This document shows positions 26,528 through 36,201 of a stretch of 64,000 bases of DNA, piece by piece; the first letter of the stretch is position 1; the number at the start of each line of letters is the position of its first letter. Source of the DNA: Bermanella marisrubri (GTDB lineage Bacteria > Pseudomonadota > Gammaproteobacteria > Pseudomonadales > Oceanobacteraceae); the NCBI RefSeq assembly GCF_012295615.1, contig NZ_CP051183.1, positions 1 through 64,000 of the forward strand, in the 5' to 3' direction. The position numbers and the translations under genes are program-made. Under the pieces are notes generated by a model. It did no database searches, was not told the DNA's origin, and saw only the letters and a list, made by a program, of their open reading frames with translations.

Positions 26528-27394
26528 TCAGTTATGGTTAAAGCAAGTAATAAATCGGTCTAACAATTGATCATAATATTGCAAAAAATTGGCATTTTTG
26601 ACCTGAAATTCTGAAGCTATCGGATCAATATTAACCTGTTTAACCTCCAATCCTTGGGTTAAACGCTCCACCAAGCGTACTTTGAACTGTGGCTCCACAA
26701 ATAAACAGGCCGCTTCACCCGAAGCAAGGATTTTACGTACTTCTAATATGTGGCGAGTTCCAACAGGTTGTTCTGGGTTAATTGTTACTTTTTCTAACTG
26801 CTTAAGTTCGAAATATTCATTCCAATCAACAAAGGCATCATGAAAACTTACGAACCCGACATCCGCTTTATCCGCCAAGGTGTTTCGCGCTTTCGCCAAC
26901 CACTGCTGATATTGATTGCGAAACTGAGCGCCATGGGACAATTGAAAGCGATCTGCAATAGCATTGAGAATGGGCTCAATGGCCAAAGGATTTAACCAAA
27001 AGTGAGGATCGTGCACTGTGGCTGACTCTTCATCATGATGGTCGTGGAAGTGCTCATCGTGGTGGTGGAAGTCCAAGGTTGTGGATAAATCGAGATGCGA
27101 TTTGCCTTGCACAATATCGCTTAAGTAGGGCTCAAAGTCCTTACCACTCCAAACAATACCATCCGCATCGGAAATACGCTGTATGTCACTAGGCTTCAAA
27201 CTAAAGTCATGGGGAGACTGATTCGGCGACATTAAGGCAACCACATTGACCTCTGGCCACGCCGATTTCACCAATAGGGCCAGTGGATGCAAACTCACCA
27301 TAATCGTTTTGTTTGATTTTTCTTCAGCATTGACCGCCAGCGAGGCCGTCTGCGATACAATTAAAAGCAATACAACAAAAAACACTCTATACAT
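26528..27394 (-). CDS. znuA: Zinc ABC transporter substrate-binding protein ZnuA
   Basis: Periplasmic cluster A-I solute-binding protein (288 aa) that captures Zn2+ for ZnuBC. A signal peptide ends near NAEEKS. Metal ligands are expected in MVSLHPLALL, the HDPHFWLNP segment, VSFHDAFV and the C-terminal NIDP region. The His/Asp-rich loop (about residues 110-125, HHHDEHFHDHHDEE) is typical of zinc rather than manganese binding proteins. It is divergent from znuC with a 76-bp promoter region. Confidence 0.95.
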   Translation of the reverse strand: MYRVFFVVLLLIVSQTASLAVNAEEKSNKTIMVSLHPLALLVKSAWPEVNVVALMSPNQSPHDFSLKPSDIQRISDADGIVWSGKDFEPYLSDIVQGKSHLDLSTTLDFHHHDEHFHDHHDEESATVHDPHFWLNPLAIEPILNAIADRFQLSHGAQFRNQYQQWLAKARNTLADKADVGFVSFHDAFVDWNEYFELKQLEKVTINPEQPVGTRHILEVRKILASGEAACLFVEPQFKVRLVERLTQGLEVKQVNIDPIASEFQVKNANFLQYYDQLLDRFITCFNHN

Positions 27395-27470
27395 AACAGC
27401 TCACATCAAATTTTCCGGCGCCATATGGTATCCTATTTCCAATCTCGACGCTTTTATCTGGAAGTATTGC

Positions 27471-28223
27471 ATGCTCATTCAAATGCGCAATCTGGCATTC
27501 GTTCGCCAAGGGCGCACCATCCTTGAAAATATCGATCTCACGATTAAGCGAGGAGAAATCGTTACCCTCATCGGCCCCAATGGTGCAGGTAAAAGCACAT
27601 TGCTCAAAATTGCCTTGGGTCTATTGGCGCCAAGCTCAGGCTCGCGTCAGGCGATAGCCAACATTCGCATCGGCTATATGCCGCAAAAACTCAGTTTGCC
27701 GGAAACACTACCATTGACGGTGAAAGACTTTTTAAAGTTAGCAAAGAGCTATGAAAAAAGTCAGCTGCAACACGTAGTTCACCGCCTCAAAATCGACCAC
27801 TTACTAAAGACACCAATGCAGCGTTTGTCTGGTGGTGAGCTGCAACGCACTCTGCTCGCCAGAGCGCTATTGTGCAAACCAGAACTTCTGGTTCTCGATG
27901 AGCCTGTTCAAGGCTTGGATGTAAGCGGTCAGTCTGAGCTTTACCATTTAATTCACAATTTACGCGAGGAATTAGATTGTGGTGTGCTTATGGTCAGCCA
28001 TGATTTACACCTAGTGATGGCCAATACCGACAAAGTGATTTGCCTTAATGGCCATGTCTGTTGCGAAGGACACCCGCAAACCATACAGCAAGATCCAAGC
28101 TACTTAGAATTATTTGGTCGCGCGATGCCCGCTCACCTGGCCCCTTATACTCACCATCATGATCACACCCATGATGCCCATTGCAGCCATGGCCTCAATG
28201 GCAATACCGAGGAGAAACACTAA
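27471..28223 (+). CDS. znuC: Zinc ABC transporter ATPase ZnuC
   Basis: A 250-aa ABC ATPase powering zinc import. Walker A is GPNGAGKST, the signature is RLSGGELQRTLLARALL, Walker B is LLVLDEP and the switch His is in VSHDLHLV. The C-terminal tail is His-rich (HHHDHTHDAHCSHG), a possible intracellular zinc-sensing or buffering segment. I place the start at the ATG at 27471 (MLIQMRNL), since longer versions run into znuA. Its stop overlaps the znuB start. Confidence 0.95.
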   Translation: MLIQMRNLAFVRQGRTILENIDLTIKRGEIVTLIGPNGAGKSTLLKIALGLLAPSSGSRQAIANIRIGYMPQKLSLPETLPLTVKDFLKLAKSYEKSQLQHVVHRLKIDHLLKTPMQRLSGGELQRTLLARALLCKPELLVLDEPVQGLDVSGQSELYHLIHNLREELDCGVLMVSHDLHLVMANTDKVICLNGHVCCEGHPQTIQQDPSYLELFGRAMPAHLAPYTHHHDHTHDAHCSHGLNGNTEEKH

Positions 28224-29017
28224 TGCTGTGGTTATTAGATGCACTTCTCGCTGGCTGGTTATTAAGCCTAATGAGTGGTCCCCTGGGTTCCTTTATTGTT
28301 TGGCGACGCATGGCCTATTTTGGCGATACCCTAGCTCATAGTGCGCTATTAGGGGTCACCCTTGGTTTTCTCATGGATGTGCAGCTCAACATTGCCATCA
28401 TTCTATGTGCCATCTTTATTGCTGTATTACTCGCTAACCTGCAAAGACAACAATTAATCCCCAGCGATACTTTGTTGGGGCTAATGGCTCACACCACATT
28501 GGCGGCCGGTCTGGTGACGTTAAGCATGGTGGATAATGTGCGCATCGATCTAAACTCGTATTTGTTTGGTGATTTGTTAGCCGTCAGTCGCCAAGATTTA
28601 TACAGTCTGGCGATTGGCAGCGCTTTGGTGTTAGCTGCCATCATCAAAATGTGGCGCGGTTTATTAGCTGCCAGTGTGTCGGAAGAACTGGCAGAGGTAG
28701 AAGGCTACAACGTAGCCCGTCTGCGTTTAATGTTTATGGTGCTATTGGCCATTGTCATCGCCGGAGCCATGAAGCTGGTTGGTGTACTCTTGATCACAGC
28801 CCTACTGATTATTCCCGCAGCAGCGGCACGCCCCTTTAGTCGACACCCGCAGCAAATGGCCTTTATTGCGACGATATTGAGTATGATTTCAGTGGCATTA
28901 GGCCTTGGCCTTTCTTATCAATGGGATACGCCAGCAGGGCCGAGTGTGGTGCTCGCCAGCGCCATCATCTTTTTAATCAGCCAAAGCGCTTTTCAACTCA
29001 GCAAACGAAATGCTTAA
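28223..29017 (+). CDS. znuB: Zinc ABC transporter permease ZnuB
   Basis: A 264-aa multi-pass inner-membrane permease of the ABC-3 family, with about seven to eight hydrophobic helices. Family landmarks are GPLGSFIVWRRMAYFGDTLAHSALLG near the N-terminus (ends quoted as GPLGS and SALLG) and AAARPFSRHPQ. The ATG overlaps the znuC stop as TAATG, and GAGGAG lies 8 nt upstream, so translation is coupled. In pseudomonads zur lies inside this locus; it is absent here. Confidence 0.95.
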   Translation: MLWLLDALLAGWLLSLMSGPLGSFIVWRRMAYFGDTLAHSALLGVTLGFLMDVQLNIAIILCAIFIAVLLANLQRQQLIPSDTLLGLMAHTTLAAGLVTLSMVDNVRIDLNSYLFGDLLAVSRQDLYSLAIGSALVLAAIIKMWRGLLAASVSEELAEVEGYNVARLRLMFMVLLAIVIAGAMKLVGVLLITALLIIPAAAARPFSRHPQQMAFIATILSMISVALGLGLSYQWDTPAGPSVVLASAIIFLISQSAFQLSKRNA

Positions 29018-29115
29018 GGGTGCTATTTCGATTTAACCCGTTAGACCTTCAATACCACGCCGTGATCTTGAACACGATCAAGGCCAGAGCTTAAAGTGAC
29101 TTATTAGAGGTGCCC

Positions 29116-29664
29116 TTAGAGCTGATTTATAAAATCACTTACCTTCTGAGTATCAAAGGGTTCTGTAATGAAGCCTTGATACTCACCTTGCGGATTAACC
29201 AGAATAATCTGCGAACTATGGTCCATTAAATAGCTATCGCCATGGGGCTGTTTTTGAAAAAACACATGTAGCTGTCGGCTAAGTTGTTCAATTTCATTAA
29301 GCGCCCCAGTCCAACCTTGGAATTTTGGATTGAAGTATTCTAAATAAGATTTTAACTGCTTAGGTGTATCCCGTTCAGGGTCTACGCTGATCATCACTAC
29401 TTGGAAATTATCTTTCTCCACATTTTTGGCAATCCGGTTCATTTCGGCCAAAGTAGTAGGGCAGACATCCGGACAATAGGTAAAGCCAAAAAAGACAAGA
29501 CTCCATTGCCCTATAAAATCCTCTTTCGTTACCGTTTCACTATCTTGATTGGTCAAAGAGAAATCGAGAATCTCAACCGCTTTAGGCAACGGCTGGTAAC
29601 TCTCGGGCATCGGCTGCGAGCACGCCACTAAAGTGAACAAGACAAGATAAGTTAAGTACCGCAT
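29116..29664 (-). CDS. SCO1/SenC/PrrC family lipoprotein
   Basis: A 182-aa thioredoxin-fold protein involved in copper delivery to the CuA site of cytochrome oxidase or in periplasmic thiol redox. The signal peptide ends at lipobox LVAC (Cys15). The copper-binding motif CPDVCPTTL and a downstream His (YLMDHSS) are both present. FFGFTYCPDVC and VSVDPERDTP are typical of the family. No oxidase genes are adjacent, so its target is not evident. Confidence 0.92.
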   Translation of the reverse strand: MRYLTYLVLFTLVACSQPMPESYQPLPKAVEILDFSLTNQDSETVTKEDFIGQWSLVFFGFTYCPDVCPTTLAEMNRIAKNVEKDNFQVVMISVDPERDTPKQLKSYLEYFNPKFQGWTGALNEIEQLSRQLHVFFQKQPHGDSYLMDHSSQIILVNPQGEYQGFITEPFDTQKVSDFINQL

Positions 29665-29712
29665 AATGAGCTCCTTTGCGTAATCCCTATATCAAAGCAC
29701 TCTGGACTCATT

Positions 29713-31032
29713 GTGGCAACCATCGAATCCACTACTTCTCAGTCAACACATCGACGAATTTGGCAGCTCGCCATCCCCATCATGCTCAGCAACATATCGG
29801 TACCACTTTTGGGGTTAGTGGATACCGCCATTTTAGGTCACCTTGACGATAGTCGATATTTAGCAGCGGTGGCCATGGGCTCTAGTTTATTCACGTTTGT
29901 ATTCTGGAGCTTTTCTTTCCTACGCATGGGCACAACCGCTTTAGTAGCGCAAAATCATGATAAGCAGAATACGTTAGTGGCTATCATGCACAATGCGTAT
30001 TTGATTGCTTTAGCAGTAGGCTTCTCGATTATCCTTATCGGCCACTGGCTAATACCTTTTATGCTTTGGTTAGTAGATGGTGTCCCTGAGGTGACACCTC
30101 TTGCTCACGACTATTTGCAAATTCGTTTTTATTTTGCACCCGTGACGCTATTAAATTACGCGCTACTAGGCTACTTCATTGGCCAGGGACGCAACCACGT
30201 TCTTTTATTATTGTTATTTTCGGCGAACGTTATTAATGGCTTGTTGAATTACTATTTTGTTTACCATTTAGAGATGAATAGTAATGGAATTGCATGGGCA
30301 ACAAACATAGCAGAAAGCATACAGTGTTTATTAGCCATTATTTTACTGAAATTAAATTTGTTCAAAGGTATTAATATCGGCGCTTTGAAGTTTCATTTCA
30401 AAACGTTTTTTCGTCTCAACTTTCAACTCTTTTTGCGCACTTTTTTCTTACTCTTTACCTTTGCTTTTTTTATGGCACAGGGCGCACAAATGAGTGCCGT
30501 AACACTGAGCGCAAATGCCATCATAATTAATTTGCTTCTGTTTATGAGCAACGCGCTTGATGGCTTTGCCTTGGCTTCGGAGTCATTAGTAGGTAAAGCT
30601 TATGCTCGAAAAGCAAGTAAAGAAATTAAAGTAATTACTCAAGTTAGTGGTTTTTGGTCCTTTATCACAGCTATTGTATTCACGTTATTACTGATAATTT
30701 TTCATACCTTCATTTTATCATTGCTCACCAGTCAAGAACCCGTACTCGCGCTGCTTATCGAATTGAAGTGGTGGCTCATCTTCCTGCCTCTTGCAGGATT
30801 CGCCAGTTATTGGCTTGATGGTATATACGTTGGTCTTGCTGATGCCCGCTCTATGCGCGACAGTGTCATTATTAGTCTATTCACTTTATTTCTTCCAATT
30901 CAGTACTTTGTACCTGGCATTACTGGACTATGGCTTGCGATGTATTCGTTCTTGATAGGTCGTGCAATGTGGCTAGTATTGAAGCTACCAGGCAGGATGA
31001 AACAAGTAGAGTCTCAAAAATTTGAACAATAA
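29713..31032 (+). CDS. MATE-family efflux transporter (DinF-like)
   Basis: A 439-aa multidrug and toxic compound extrusion carrier with about 12 hydrophobic segments. The N-terminal IWQLAIPIMLSNISVPLLG and LVDTAILGHL are the DinF/NorM signature, and the second half repeats the fold (ALDGFALASESLVGKAYA). It would export cationic or hydrophobic substrates using Na+ or H+; the substrate is unknown. It is divergent from the SCO gene with a 48-bp gap. Confidence 0.9.
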   Translation: MATIESTTSQSTHRRIWQLAIPIMLSNISVPLLGLVDTAILGHLDDSRYLAAVAMGSSLFTFVFWSFSFLRMGTTALVAQNHDKQNTLVAIMHNAYLIALAVGFSIILIGHWLIPFMLWLVDGVPEVTPLAHDYLQIRFYFAPVTLLNYALLGYFIGQGRNHVLLLLLFSANVINGLLNYYFVYHLEMNSNGIAWATNIAESIQCLLAIILLKLNLFKGINIGALKFHFKTFFRLNFQLFLRTFFLLFTFAFFMAQGAQMSAVTLSANAIIINLLLFMSNALDGFALASESLVGKAYARKASKEIKVITQVSGFWSFITAIVFTLLLIIFHTFILSLLTSQEPVLALLIELKWWLIFLPLAGFASYWLDGIYVGLADARSMRDSVIISLFTLFLPIQYFVPGITGLWLAMYSFLIGRAMWLVLKLPGRMKQVESQKFEQ

Positions 31033-31420
31033 GTCAGTAATGTTGTGATATTCGATATTTGAACTAAGCTTTAAGGGTCAAATAATTCTAAAAATAAAAA
31101 TGCCACTGCCCCGAACTTTTTATCCTTTTTTTGTCTAAAAAAATGTTAGGTAAGTGATTGTTTACCGCTCAAGATTCTCGTAACTTAGACGAGCGCGAAG
31201 GGAACATACATATCTAAAGTCCGATATATATGTGTGCAAAATAACGAATAAAATATCCATTCATTTGCAAACGGAAAACTACAACGCTGTTGCTAATCAC
31301 AAGCACTGACCCCACTCTATTGATAATTGAGGCGGGCACAATGAAAAAACGCCGATTAGCACATGCCCCATGGTGATGTCTGTTTAAGCTCAACAGAGCA
31401 TGAATGAACAAGGAGTAAAC
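31033..31420. other. Intergenic region, nothing recognised
   Basis: About 390 bp of AT-rich sequence between the MATE gene and the next gene. I see no credible reading frame, terminator or regulatory palindrome apart from a good ribosome-binding site (AAGGAG) at the right end. Confidence 0.5.
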
Positions 31421-32062
31421 ATGCGGGTCAGTACATTACGTCAATGTATTAGTCAGGCGTTTTTTCATGAAGAGAAAACTCACTGCCTAGAACGACATTT
31501 GAAATCTCACATAAGCAATTTTCCAAATCGCTTAAAAATCACTAAGGAAAATGAGTTAGAGTCTTTAAAAAAGTTTGCCATGGAATACATTCACCATGTG
31601 CCTGACTTTTTGGATTCTCTCAAACAGGCTTCCATCAAAGCAGGTATCGAAGAGCACGTTTTTCCTTTTTTAAGAATTGCGGAAGAGTATTTCATCAAGC
31701 CACCTAAATTGCCTAATGATCACATTGGGTTGATGGCATTAATGGATGAAGCCTATTTAGCTCATCGATTATTTGAAGAGGTGAACGATCGCTATATTGC
31801 AAGAGTGGGAATGCCGCTCATTCCGTGGGACATGACATTAGCCAATGTGGTTGCACATCAACTCGTAGGTGAAGAGCTTGCTAACGAGTTAGATGAAAAA
31901 GTACACCAAACCGTTAATCAAATGATGCCCGCTGAGCAAAATTACGATAGTCAGCAATTCAAACAATATGTGGAAGAGGAACAAGGCAATACCACTTCGA
32001 TCTGGCAGGAGTGGCCTTGCTTAGGTAAGGCAGCGGGTATTGATTGGGCGCTTTCCTATTAA
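31421..32062 (+). CDS. Uncharacterised soluble protein
   Basis: A 213-aa protein with no signal peptide or transmembrane helix, which I cannot place in a family. It is acidic and mostly helical, with a central segment LPNDHIGLMALMDEAYLAHRLFEEVNDRY and a short C-terminal tail ending DWALSY. The ATG at 31421 has AAGGAG 6 nt upstream; an earlier in-frame ATG at 31400 lacks such a site. The clear ribosome-binding site and a following terminator indicate a real monocistronic gene. Confidence 0.75.
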   Translation: MRVSTLRQCISQAFFHEEKTHCLERHLKSHISNFPNRLKITKENELESLKKFAMEYIHHVPDFLDSLKQASIKAGIEEHVFPFLRIAEEYFIKPPKLPNDHIGLMALMDEAYLAHRLFEEVNDRYIARVGMPLIPWDMTLANVVAHQLVGEELANELDEKVHQTVNQMMPAEQNYDSQQFKQYVEEEQGNTTSIWQEWPCLGKAAGIDWALSY

Positions 32063-32088
32063 TCAATAAAATAATGAAGTAGAAACAC

Positions 32089-32121
32089 AAAGCATGAGCG
32101 ATTCAACGTTCATGCTTTTTT
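32089..32121 (+). terminator. Rho-independent terminator
   Basis: AAAGCATGA/TCATGCTTT stem with a 12-nt loop, followed by T5-6. It lies after the uncharacterised gene and abuts the convergent ligase gene. Confidence 0.8.
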
Positions 32122-32974
32122 ATTTATCGTCTTGGCGAATTCGTTCGAAGCTGGCAAACCTTGGTAAACCTCGTTCGGTATAGCCCTGATAGGTATAAGT
32201 GATGGTGCTGCCGATGGGTGGCGGATTGTCACGCTCTTCATCACTAAAACCCGTCCCAATTTTAAACAGTGTTCCGTCCGGCTTTTCAACCCAGATGGCC
32301 CCCACACTGCCGTCATATTTTCCCTGTCCTGCTTGATACGCGATGACTTTAGCTTCTGCATCTTGACGACGCTTATACTTGAGCAACATATTACTGCGAC
32401 CGACCAAATAAGAGCTGCCTGCGGGGCGCAACATCACACCTTCAGCGCCTTGCTCTGTAAGGGCATCAAGGCGTGATTCGATCGCCGCTAAATCAGTTAC
32501 TTTTTCTTGCTGCACCCACTGAACATGATCTATGTCCAAATTTTTAATCAGGTTTTGCAATATCGACTGACGTGATTCAAATGGCTCGTCTTGTTGTAGT
32601 GGTAAATCAAATACTTGAAAACTAACTTGGCGCCACTGCGCATCATTCGGTTCTTCATCTAGAACGACTCTCATCAACGCCTGATATTGACCACGACCGA
32701 TCCAAAGCTCGCCATCCAATGGCTCGTCCGGTAATCCCATCGTAAAATACTCGGGAGCATGAATGATCTGACCGGATCGACTCAATAATTGAGAACCATC
32801 CCAAAAGCAGCGCATACCATCCAGCTTTTCACTAAGCCAGTAGGTACCTGAAAAGGATTCAGCCTTGAATGATTTCGCTAGAGACAAAGGGGGAATAGCT
32901 GTTTGTGCCAACAACCAGGTTGGAACAATCAACAATAAAAAAAAAAGAATGAGGGCGGGTGCTGCGTTAGTCAC
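32120..32974 (-). CDS. ligE: Secreted ATP-dependent DNA ligase (Lig E type)
   Basis: A 284-aa minimal ATP-dependent DNA ligase comprising only the nucleotidyltransferase and OB-fold domains. The adenylated Lys is in SEKLDGMR (motif I). Other motifs are LDGELWIG (III), EGVMLRP (IV) and LLKYKRR (V). The hydrophobic N-terminus (ALILFFLLLIVPTWLLAQT) is a signal peptide, as in Lig E proteins, which act on DNA in the periplasm or outside the cell. This links it to uptake or matrix DNA rather than chromosomal replication. Confidence 0.88.
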   Translation of the reverse strand: MTNAAPALILFFLLLIVPTWLLAQTAIPPLSLAKSFKAESFSGTYWLSEKLDGMRCFWDGSQLLSRSGQIIHAPEYFTMGLPDEPLDGELWIGRGQYQALMRVVLDEEPNDAQWRQVSFQVFDLPLQQDEPFESRQSILQNLIKNLDIDHVQWVQQEKVTDLAAIESRLDALTEQGAEGVMLRPAGSSYLVGRSNMLLKYKRRQDAEAKVIAYQAGQGKYDGSVGAIWVEKPDGTLFKIGTGFSDEERDNPPPIGSTITYTYQGYTERGLPRFASFERIRQDDK

Positions 32975-33105
32975 GGTTCTTCCTTGAACGTTTTTCTTTC
33001 ATGTTATGCTACTTGCTGCTTGAGTAACATCCTTTGAAAGTCTTAGTCGTTAATCAATTGTTTAAATTGTGAACGATGTCCGTTCTACACATGTTTCTGA
33101 ATCGA

Positions 33106-33645
33106 TTATTTATAGCCTTCGGCTATATGCTCATTTTTTAGTTTGACGTAATTACCCGCTGTATAAGAGAAATACGCCAGCTCTTTGTCTGTCAAAGCAC
33201 GGGCTTTTTTGGCTGGTCTGCCCACGTATAGATAACCTGACTCGAGAGTTTTATTTGGCGGTACCAAAGCGCCTGCCCCAAGAACCACTTGATCCTCAAT
33301 CACTGCCCCATCCATAACCATAGATTGCATACCAATTAAAACCTGCGAGCCGATAGTGCAACCATGCAACATAGCCATATGACCTATGGTCACTTCGTTG
33401 CCGATAATCAGCGGATAACCACCTGGGTTGTAATCACTGGCATGAGTTATATGCAATACCGAACCATCCTGTATTGAGGTACGATGACCAATCCTAATTT
33501 TATGCATATCACCACGAATCACCGCATTGGGCCAGACAGAGCAATCATCTCCTATCTCAACATCGCCTATTATTGTTGATGTGGGATCCACAAAAACCGT
33601 TTCACCGAGTTTTGGCGTATGACCCTTGAAAGAACGAACACCCAT
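33106..33645 (-). CDS. Gamma-class carbonic anhydrase family protein (YrdA-like)
   Basis: A 179-aa left-handed beta-helix protein built of hexapeptide repeats (VFVDPTSTIIGDVEIGDDCSVWP region onward). Metal-ligand histidines appear in LHITHASDY and VTIGHMAMLHGC. Family members bind zinc or iron, but carbonic anhydrase activity is not proven for the YrdA group. It is divergent from prlC, the same pairing seen in pseudomonads. Confidence 0.9.
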   Translation of the reverse strand: MGVRSFKGHTPKLGETVFVDPTSTIIGDVEIGDDCSVWPNAVIRGDMHKIRIGHRTSIQDGSVLHITHASDYNPGGYPLIIGNEVTIGHMAMLHGCTIGSQVLIGMQSMVMDGAVIEDQVVLGAGALVPPNKTLESGYLYVGRPAKKARALTDKELAYFSYTAGNYVKLKNEHIAEGYK

Positions 33646-33773
33646 ATCATTACCTTTTTATATCATCGCTATAGCTTGAAATTACTGGTTTCACCCCAAG
33701 CTTACAAGCTAACATCCTTACTATTCTATTAGCTTATGCGTTTGTCTTTGCGCATTTGAACAACGAGTTGCTT

Positions 33774-35813
33774 ATGACTAATACGTTACGCAAACCTGCC
33801 GCCTTACCAAATTTCTCTGAAATTACTGTAAGTGACATTGAGCCCGCAATCACTGCCCATCTAGAACACAACCTAAAAGCCATTGATGAAATCTGCGCAC
33901 AATCAGAATTCAACTATGGCAACGTTGTTGCTCGCATGGAAGAACTTGACGATGTGCTAGGCAAAGCATGGAGTCCAGTGGGTCACCTAAATAGTGTCAT
34001 GAATAACGACGAGTTGCGTGAAGCCTACAATGCATGTCTGCCCAAACTATCTGAATATCAAACCAAGGTCGGTCAGAATAAAGGTCTGCAGCAAGCTTAC
34101 CAAGCCATCAAAGATAGCGCTGAATATTCCAAGCTTAACAAAGCCCAGAAGAAAACCATTGATAACGCTCTACGGGATTTTCACTTGGGTGGTGTGGATT
34201 TAGCGGATGATAAAAAGCAACGCTTTGGTGAAATCCAATCACGCTTGAGCGAATTATCCAGTAAGTTTGGTGAGAACCTGTTAGATGCCACCAACACATG
34301 GCAGAAAGTGATTACCGACGTGAAAAAGCTGACTGGCGTGCCCGAGTCAGCACTTGAAGGTTTCGCCGAAGCGGCCAAGCAAGCAGACAAAGAGGGCTAC
34401 TTACTGACCCTAGATATTCCATGTTATTTGCCTGTGATGACGTACTGCGATAATCAAGACTTACGCAAAGAGCTGTACACAGCCTTCAATACCCGTGCAT
34501 CGGATCAAGGCCCCAACGCAGGTGAATACGACAATAGCGCCATCATGGATGAGATTCTTGCCTTGCGTCATGAGCTGGCGCAGCTACTGGGCTACGAAAG
34601 CTACGCGCACCTATCACTGGCCGATAAAATGGCAGAAAGCCCACAACAGGTCATGGGTTTCTTGAACGATTTGGCCAGCAAATCACATAACCAAGCCAAG
34701 CAAGAATTTGCTGAATTAGAAGCCTTCGCCAAAGACGAATGCGGTGCAACCGAACTCAATCCTTGGGATGTGCCTTATTACGGTGAGAAGCTGAAACAAG
34801 CTCGCTACAACATTAGCCAAGAAGATATACGCCCATACTTCCCTGCGCCAAAAGTACTTAACGGTCTATTTGAGGTGGTTCGTCGACTGTTTAATGTGGA
34901 TGTGGAAGCGGTTGAAGATGCAGAGGTGTATCACCCAGACGTGACCCTTTACAGCATTAAGAAAGACGGCAAGACCATTGCTCAGTTCTATTTGGATTTA
35001 TATGCTCGCGCGAAAAAACGCGGTGGCGCTTGGATGGATGAGTGCCGTGTACGGCGCGTAAAAGCTGATGGAGAATTGCAAATTCCAGTGGCCTATTTGG
35101 TCTGTAACTTCACACCTCCCGTTGGAGATAAGCCAGCGCTCTTAACCCATGATGAAGTGGAAACCTTGTTCCATGAATTTGGCCACGGTATCCATCACAT
35201 GCTGACACAAGTAGACACCGCAGCGGTGAGCGGTATCAATGGTGTGGCATGGGATGCCGTAGAACTCCCAAGTCAGTTTATGGAAAACTGGTGCTGGGAA
35301 CCCGAAGCCTTGGCGTTCATCAGTGGTCATGTGGACACTGGTGAGCCTTTACCACAGGACATGCTCGATAAAATGCTGGCTGCTAAGCACTTCCAAAGCG
35401 CTATGATGATGGTACGTCAGCTTGAGTTCAGTCTATTTGATTTCCGTATCCATATGGAATTTAACCCAGACGCGCCAACGGCCATTCAAGATACTTTGAA
35501 TGAAGTGCGCCAACAGGTGGCCGTGATGCAACCCCCTGAATTTAATCGCTTCCAGCATGGCTTTGGACATATCTTTGCCGGTGGCTACGCAGCGGGTTAT
35601 TACAGCTACAAATGGGCTGAAGTACTCAGTGCCGATGCCTACAGCCGCTTTGAAGATGAAGGCATCTTTAACCAGGAAACCGGTAAGAGCTTCTTCAATG
35701 AAATCCTAAGCCGTGGTGGTGAAGACGAAGCGTCTGTGTTGTTTGAAAACTTCCGCGGACGGGAGCCGAGTGTGGAGCCACTACTGCGCCACTCTGGCAT
35801 TAAGGCAGCCTAA
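33774..35813 (+). CDS. prlC: Oligopeptidase A
   Basis: Cytoplasmic M3-family zinc metallopeptidase (679 aa) that degrades short peptides and cleaved signal peptides. The catalytic zinc motif is HEFGHGIHHML, with the third ligand region VELPSQFMENWCWE downstream. GFGHIFAGGYAAGYYSYKW near the C-terminus carries substrate-binding His and Tyr residues. The ATG at 33774 is preferred over an in-frame TTG at 33756. Confidence 0.96.
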   Translation: MTNTLRKPAALPNFSEITVSDIEPAITAHLEHNLKAIDEICAQSEFNYGNVVARMEELDDVLGKAWSPVGHLNSVMNNDELREAYNACLPKLSEYQTKVGQNKGLQQAYQAIKDSAEYSKLNKAQKKTIDNALRDFHLGGVDLADDKKQRFGEIQSRLSELSSKFGENLLDATNTWQKVITDVKKLTGVPESALEGFAEAAKQADKEGYLLTLDIPCYLPVMTYCDNQDLRKELYTAFNTRASDQGPNAGEYDNSAIMDEILALRHELAQLLGYESYAHLSLADKMAESPQQVMGFLNDLASKSHNQAKQEFAELEAFAKDECGATELNPWDVPYYGEKLKQARYNISQEDIRPYFPAPKVLNGLFEVVRRLFNVDVEAVEDAEVYHPDVTLYSIKKDGKTIAQFYLDLYARAKKRGGAWMDECRVRRVKADGELQIPVAYLVCNFTPPVGDKPALLTHDEVETLFHEFGHGIHHMLTQVDTAAVSGINGVAWDAVELPSQFMENWCWEPEALAFISGHVDTGEPLPQDMLDKMLAAKHFQSAMMMVRQLEFSLFDFRIHMEFNPDAPTAIQDTLNEVRQQVAVMQPPEFNRFQHGFGHIFAGGYAAGYYSYKWAEVLSADAYSRFEDEGIFNQETGKSFFNEILSRGGEDEASVLFENFRGREPSVEPLLRHSGIKAA

Positions 35814-35937
35814 TGTGCTATTGCACCTGAAGCTGCTTCGGAAACGCTTCTATTCATAAAGCATTATTGTCACTGGATTTTTATCCGAGTACGCAAACCG
35901 CTATAATGGCGGCTAATGACCATTAAGAGAGGCCGCC

Positions 35938-36195
35938 ATGTTTAAGGCTCAAAAACGTTTTATCGCCGGTGCCGTTTGCCCAAAATGCTCTGAAATGGAC
36001 AAGCTAGTAATGTTCATCAATGAAGACGGTAAGCAAACCCGTGAATGCGTGGCCTGCGGTTACGTGGATGTAATGAAAGATGAGGTGGAAACACCTGAAG
36101 AACTGAAGACACGAGTCACCCCTGAAGGCAAGGCTGTTCGTGATGAGGGAGAACAGCCCATTCGTATTTTTGAGGCGCCGCCGCAGAAGCATTGA
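35938..36195 (+). CDS. yheV: YheV-family zinc ribbon protein
   Basis: An 85-aa protein with two CxxC pairs (CPKC and CVAC) forming a putative zinc ribbon. The opening MFKAQKRFIAGAVCPKC is diagnostic of YheV; function is unknown. A TATAAT at 35902-35907 and a GAGAGG ribosome-binding site precede it. It follows prlC in the same orientation, as in related genomes. Confidence 0.9.
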   Translation: MFKAQKRFIAGAVCPKCSEMDKLVMFINEDGKQTRECVACGYVDVMKDEVETPEELKTRVTPEGKAVRDEGEQPIRIFEAPPQKH

Positions 36196-36201
36196 TCCAT
36201 T

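Noticed and set aside
27395-27470. Zur operator between znuA and znuC
   Set aside because: Only a partial ATAAC half-site near 27392 is visible; no full palindrome.
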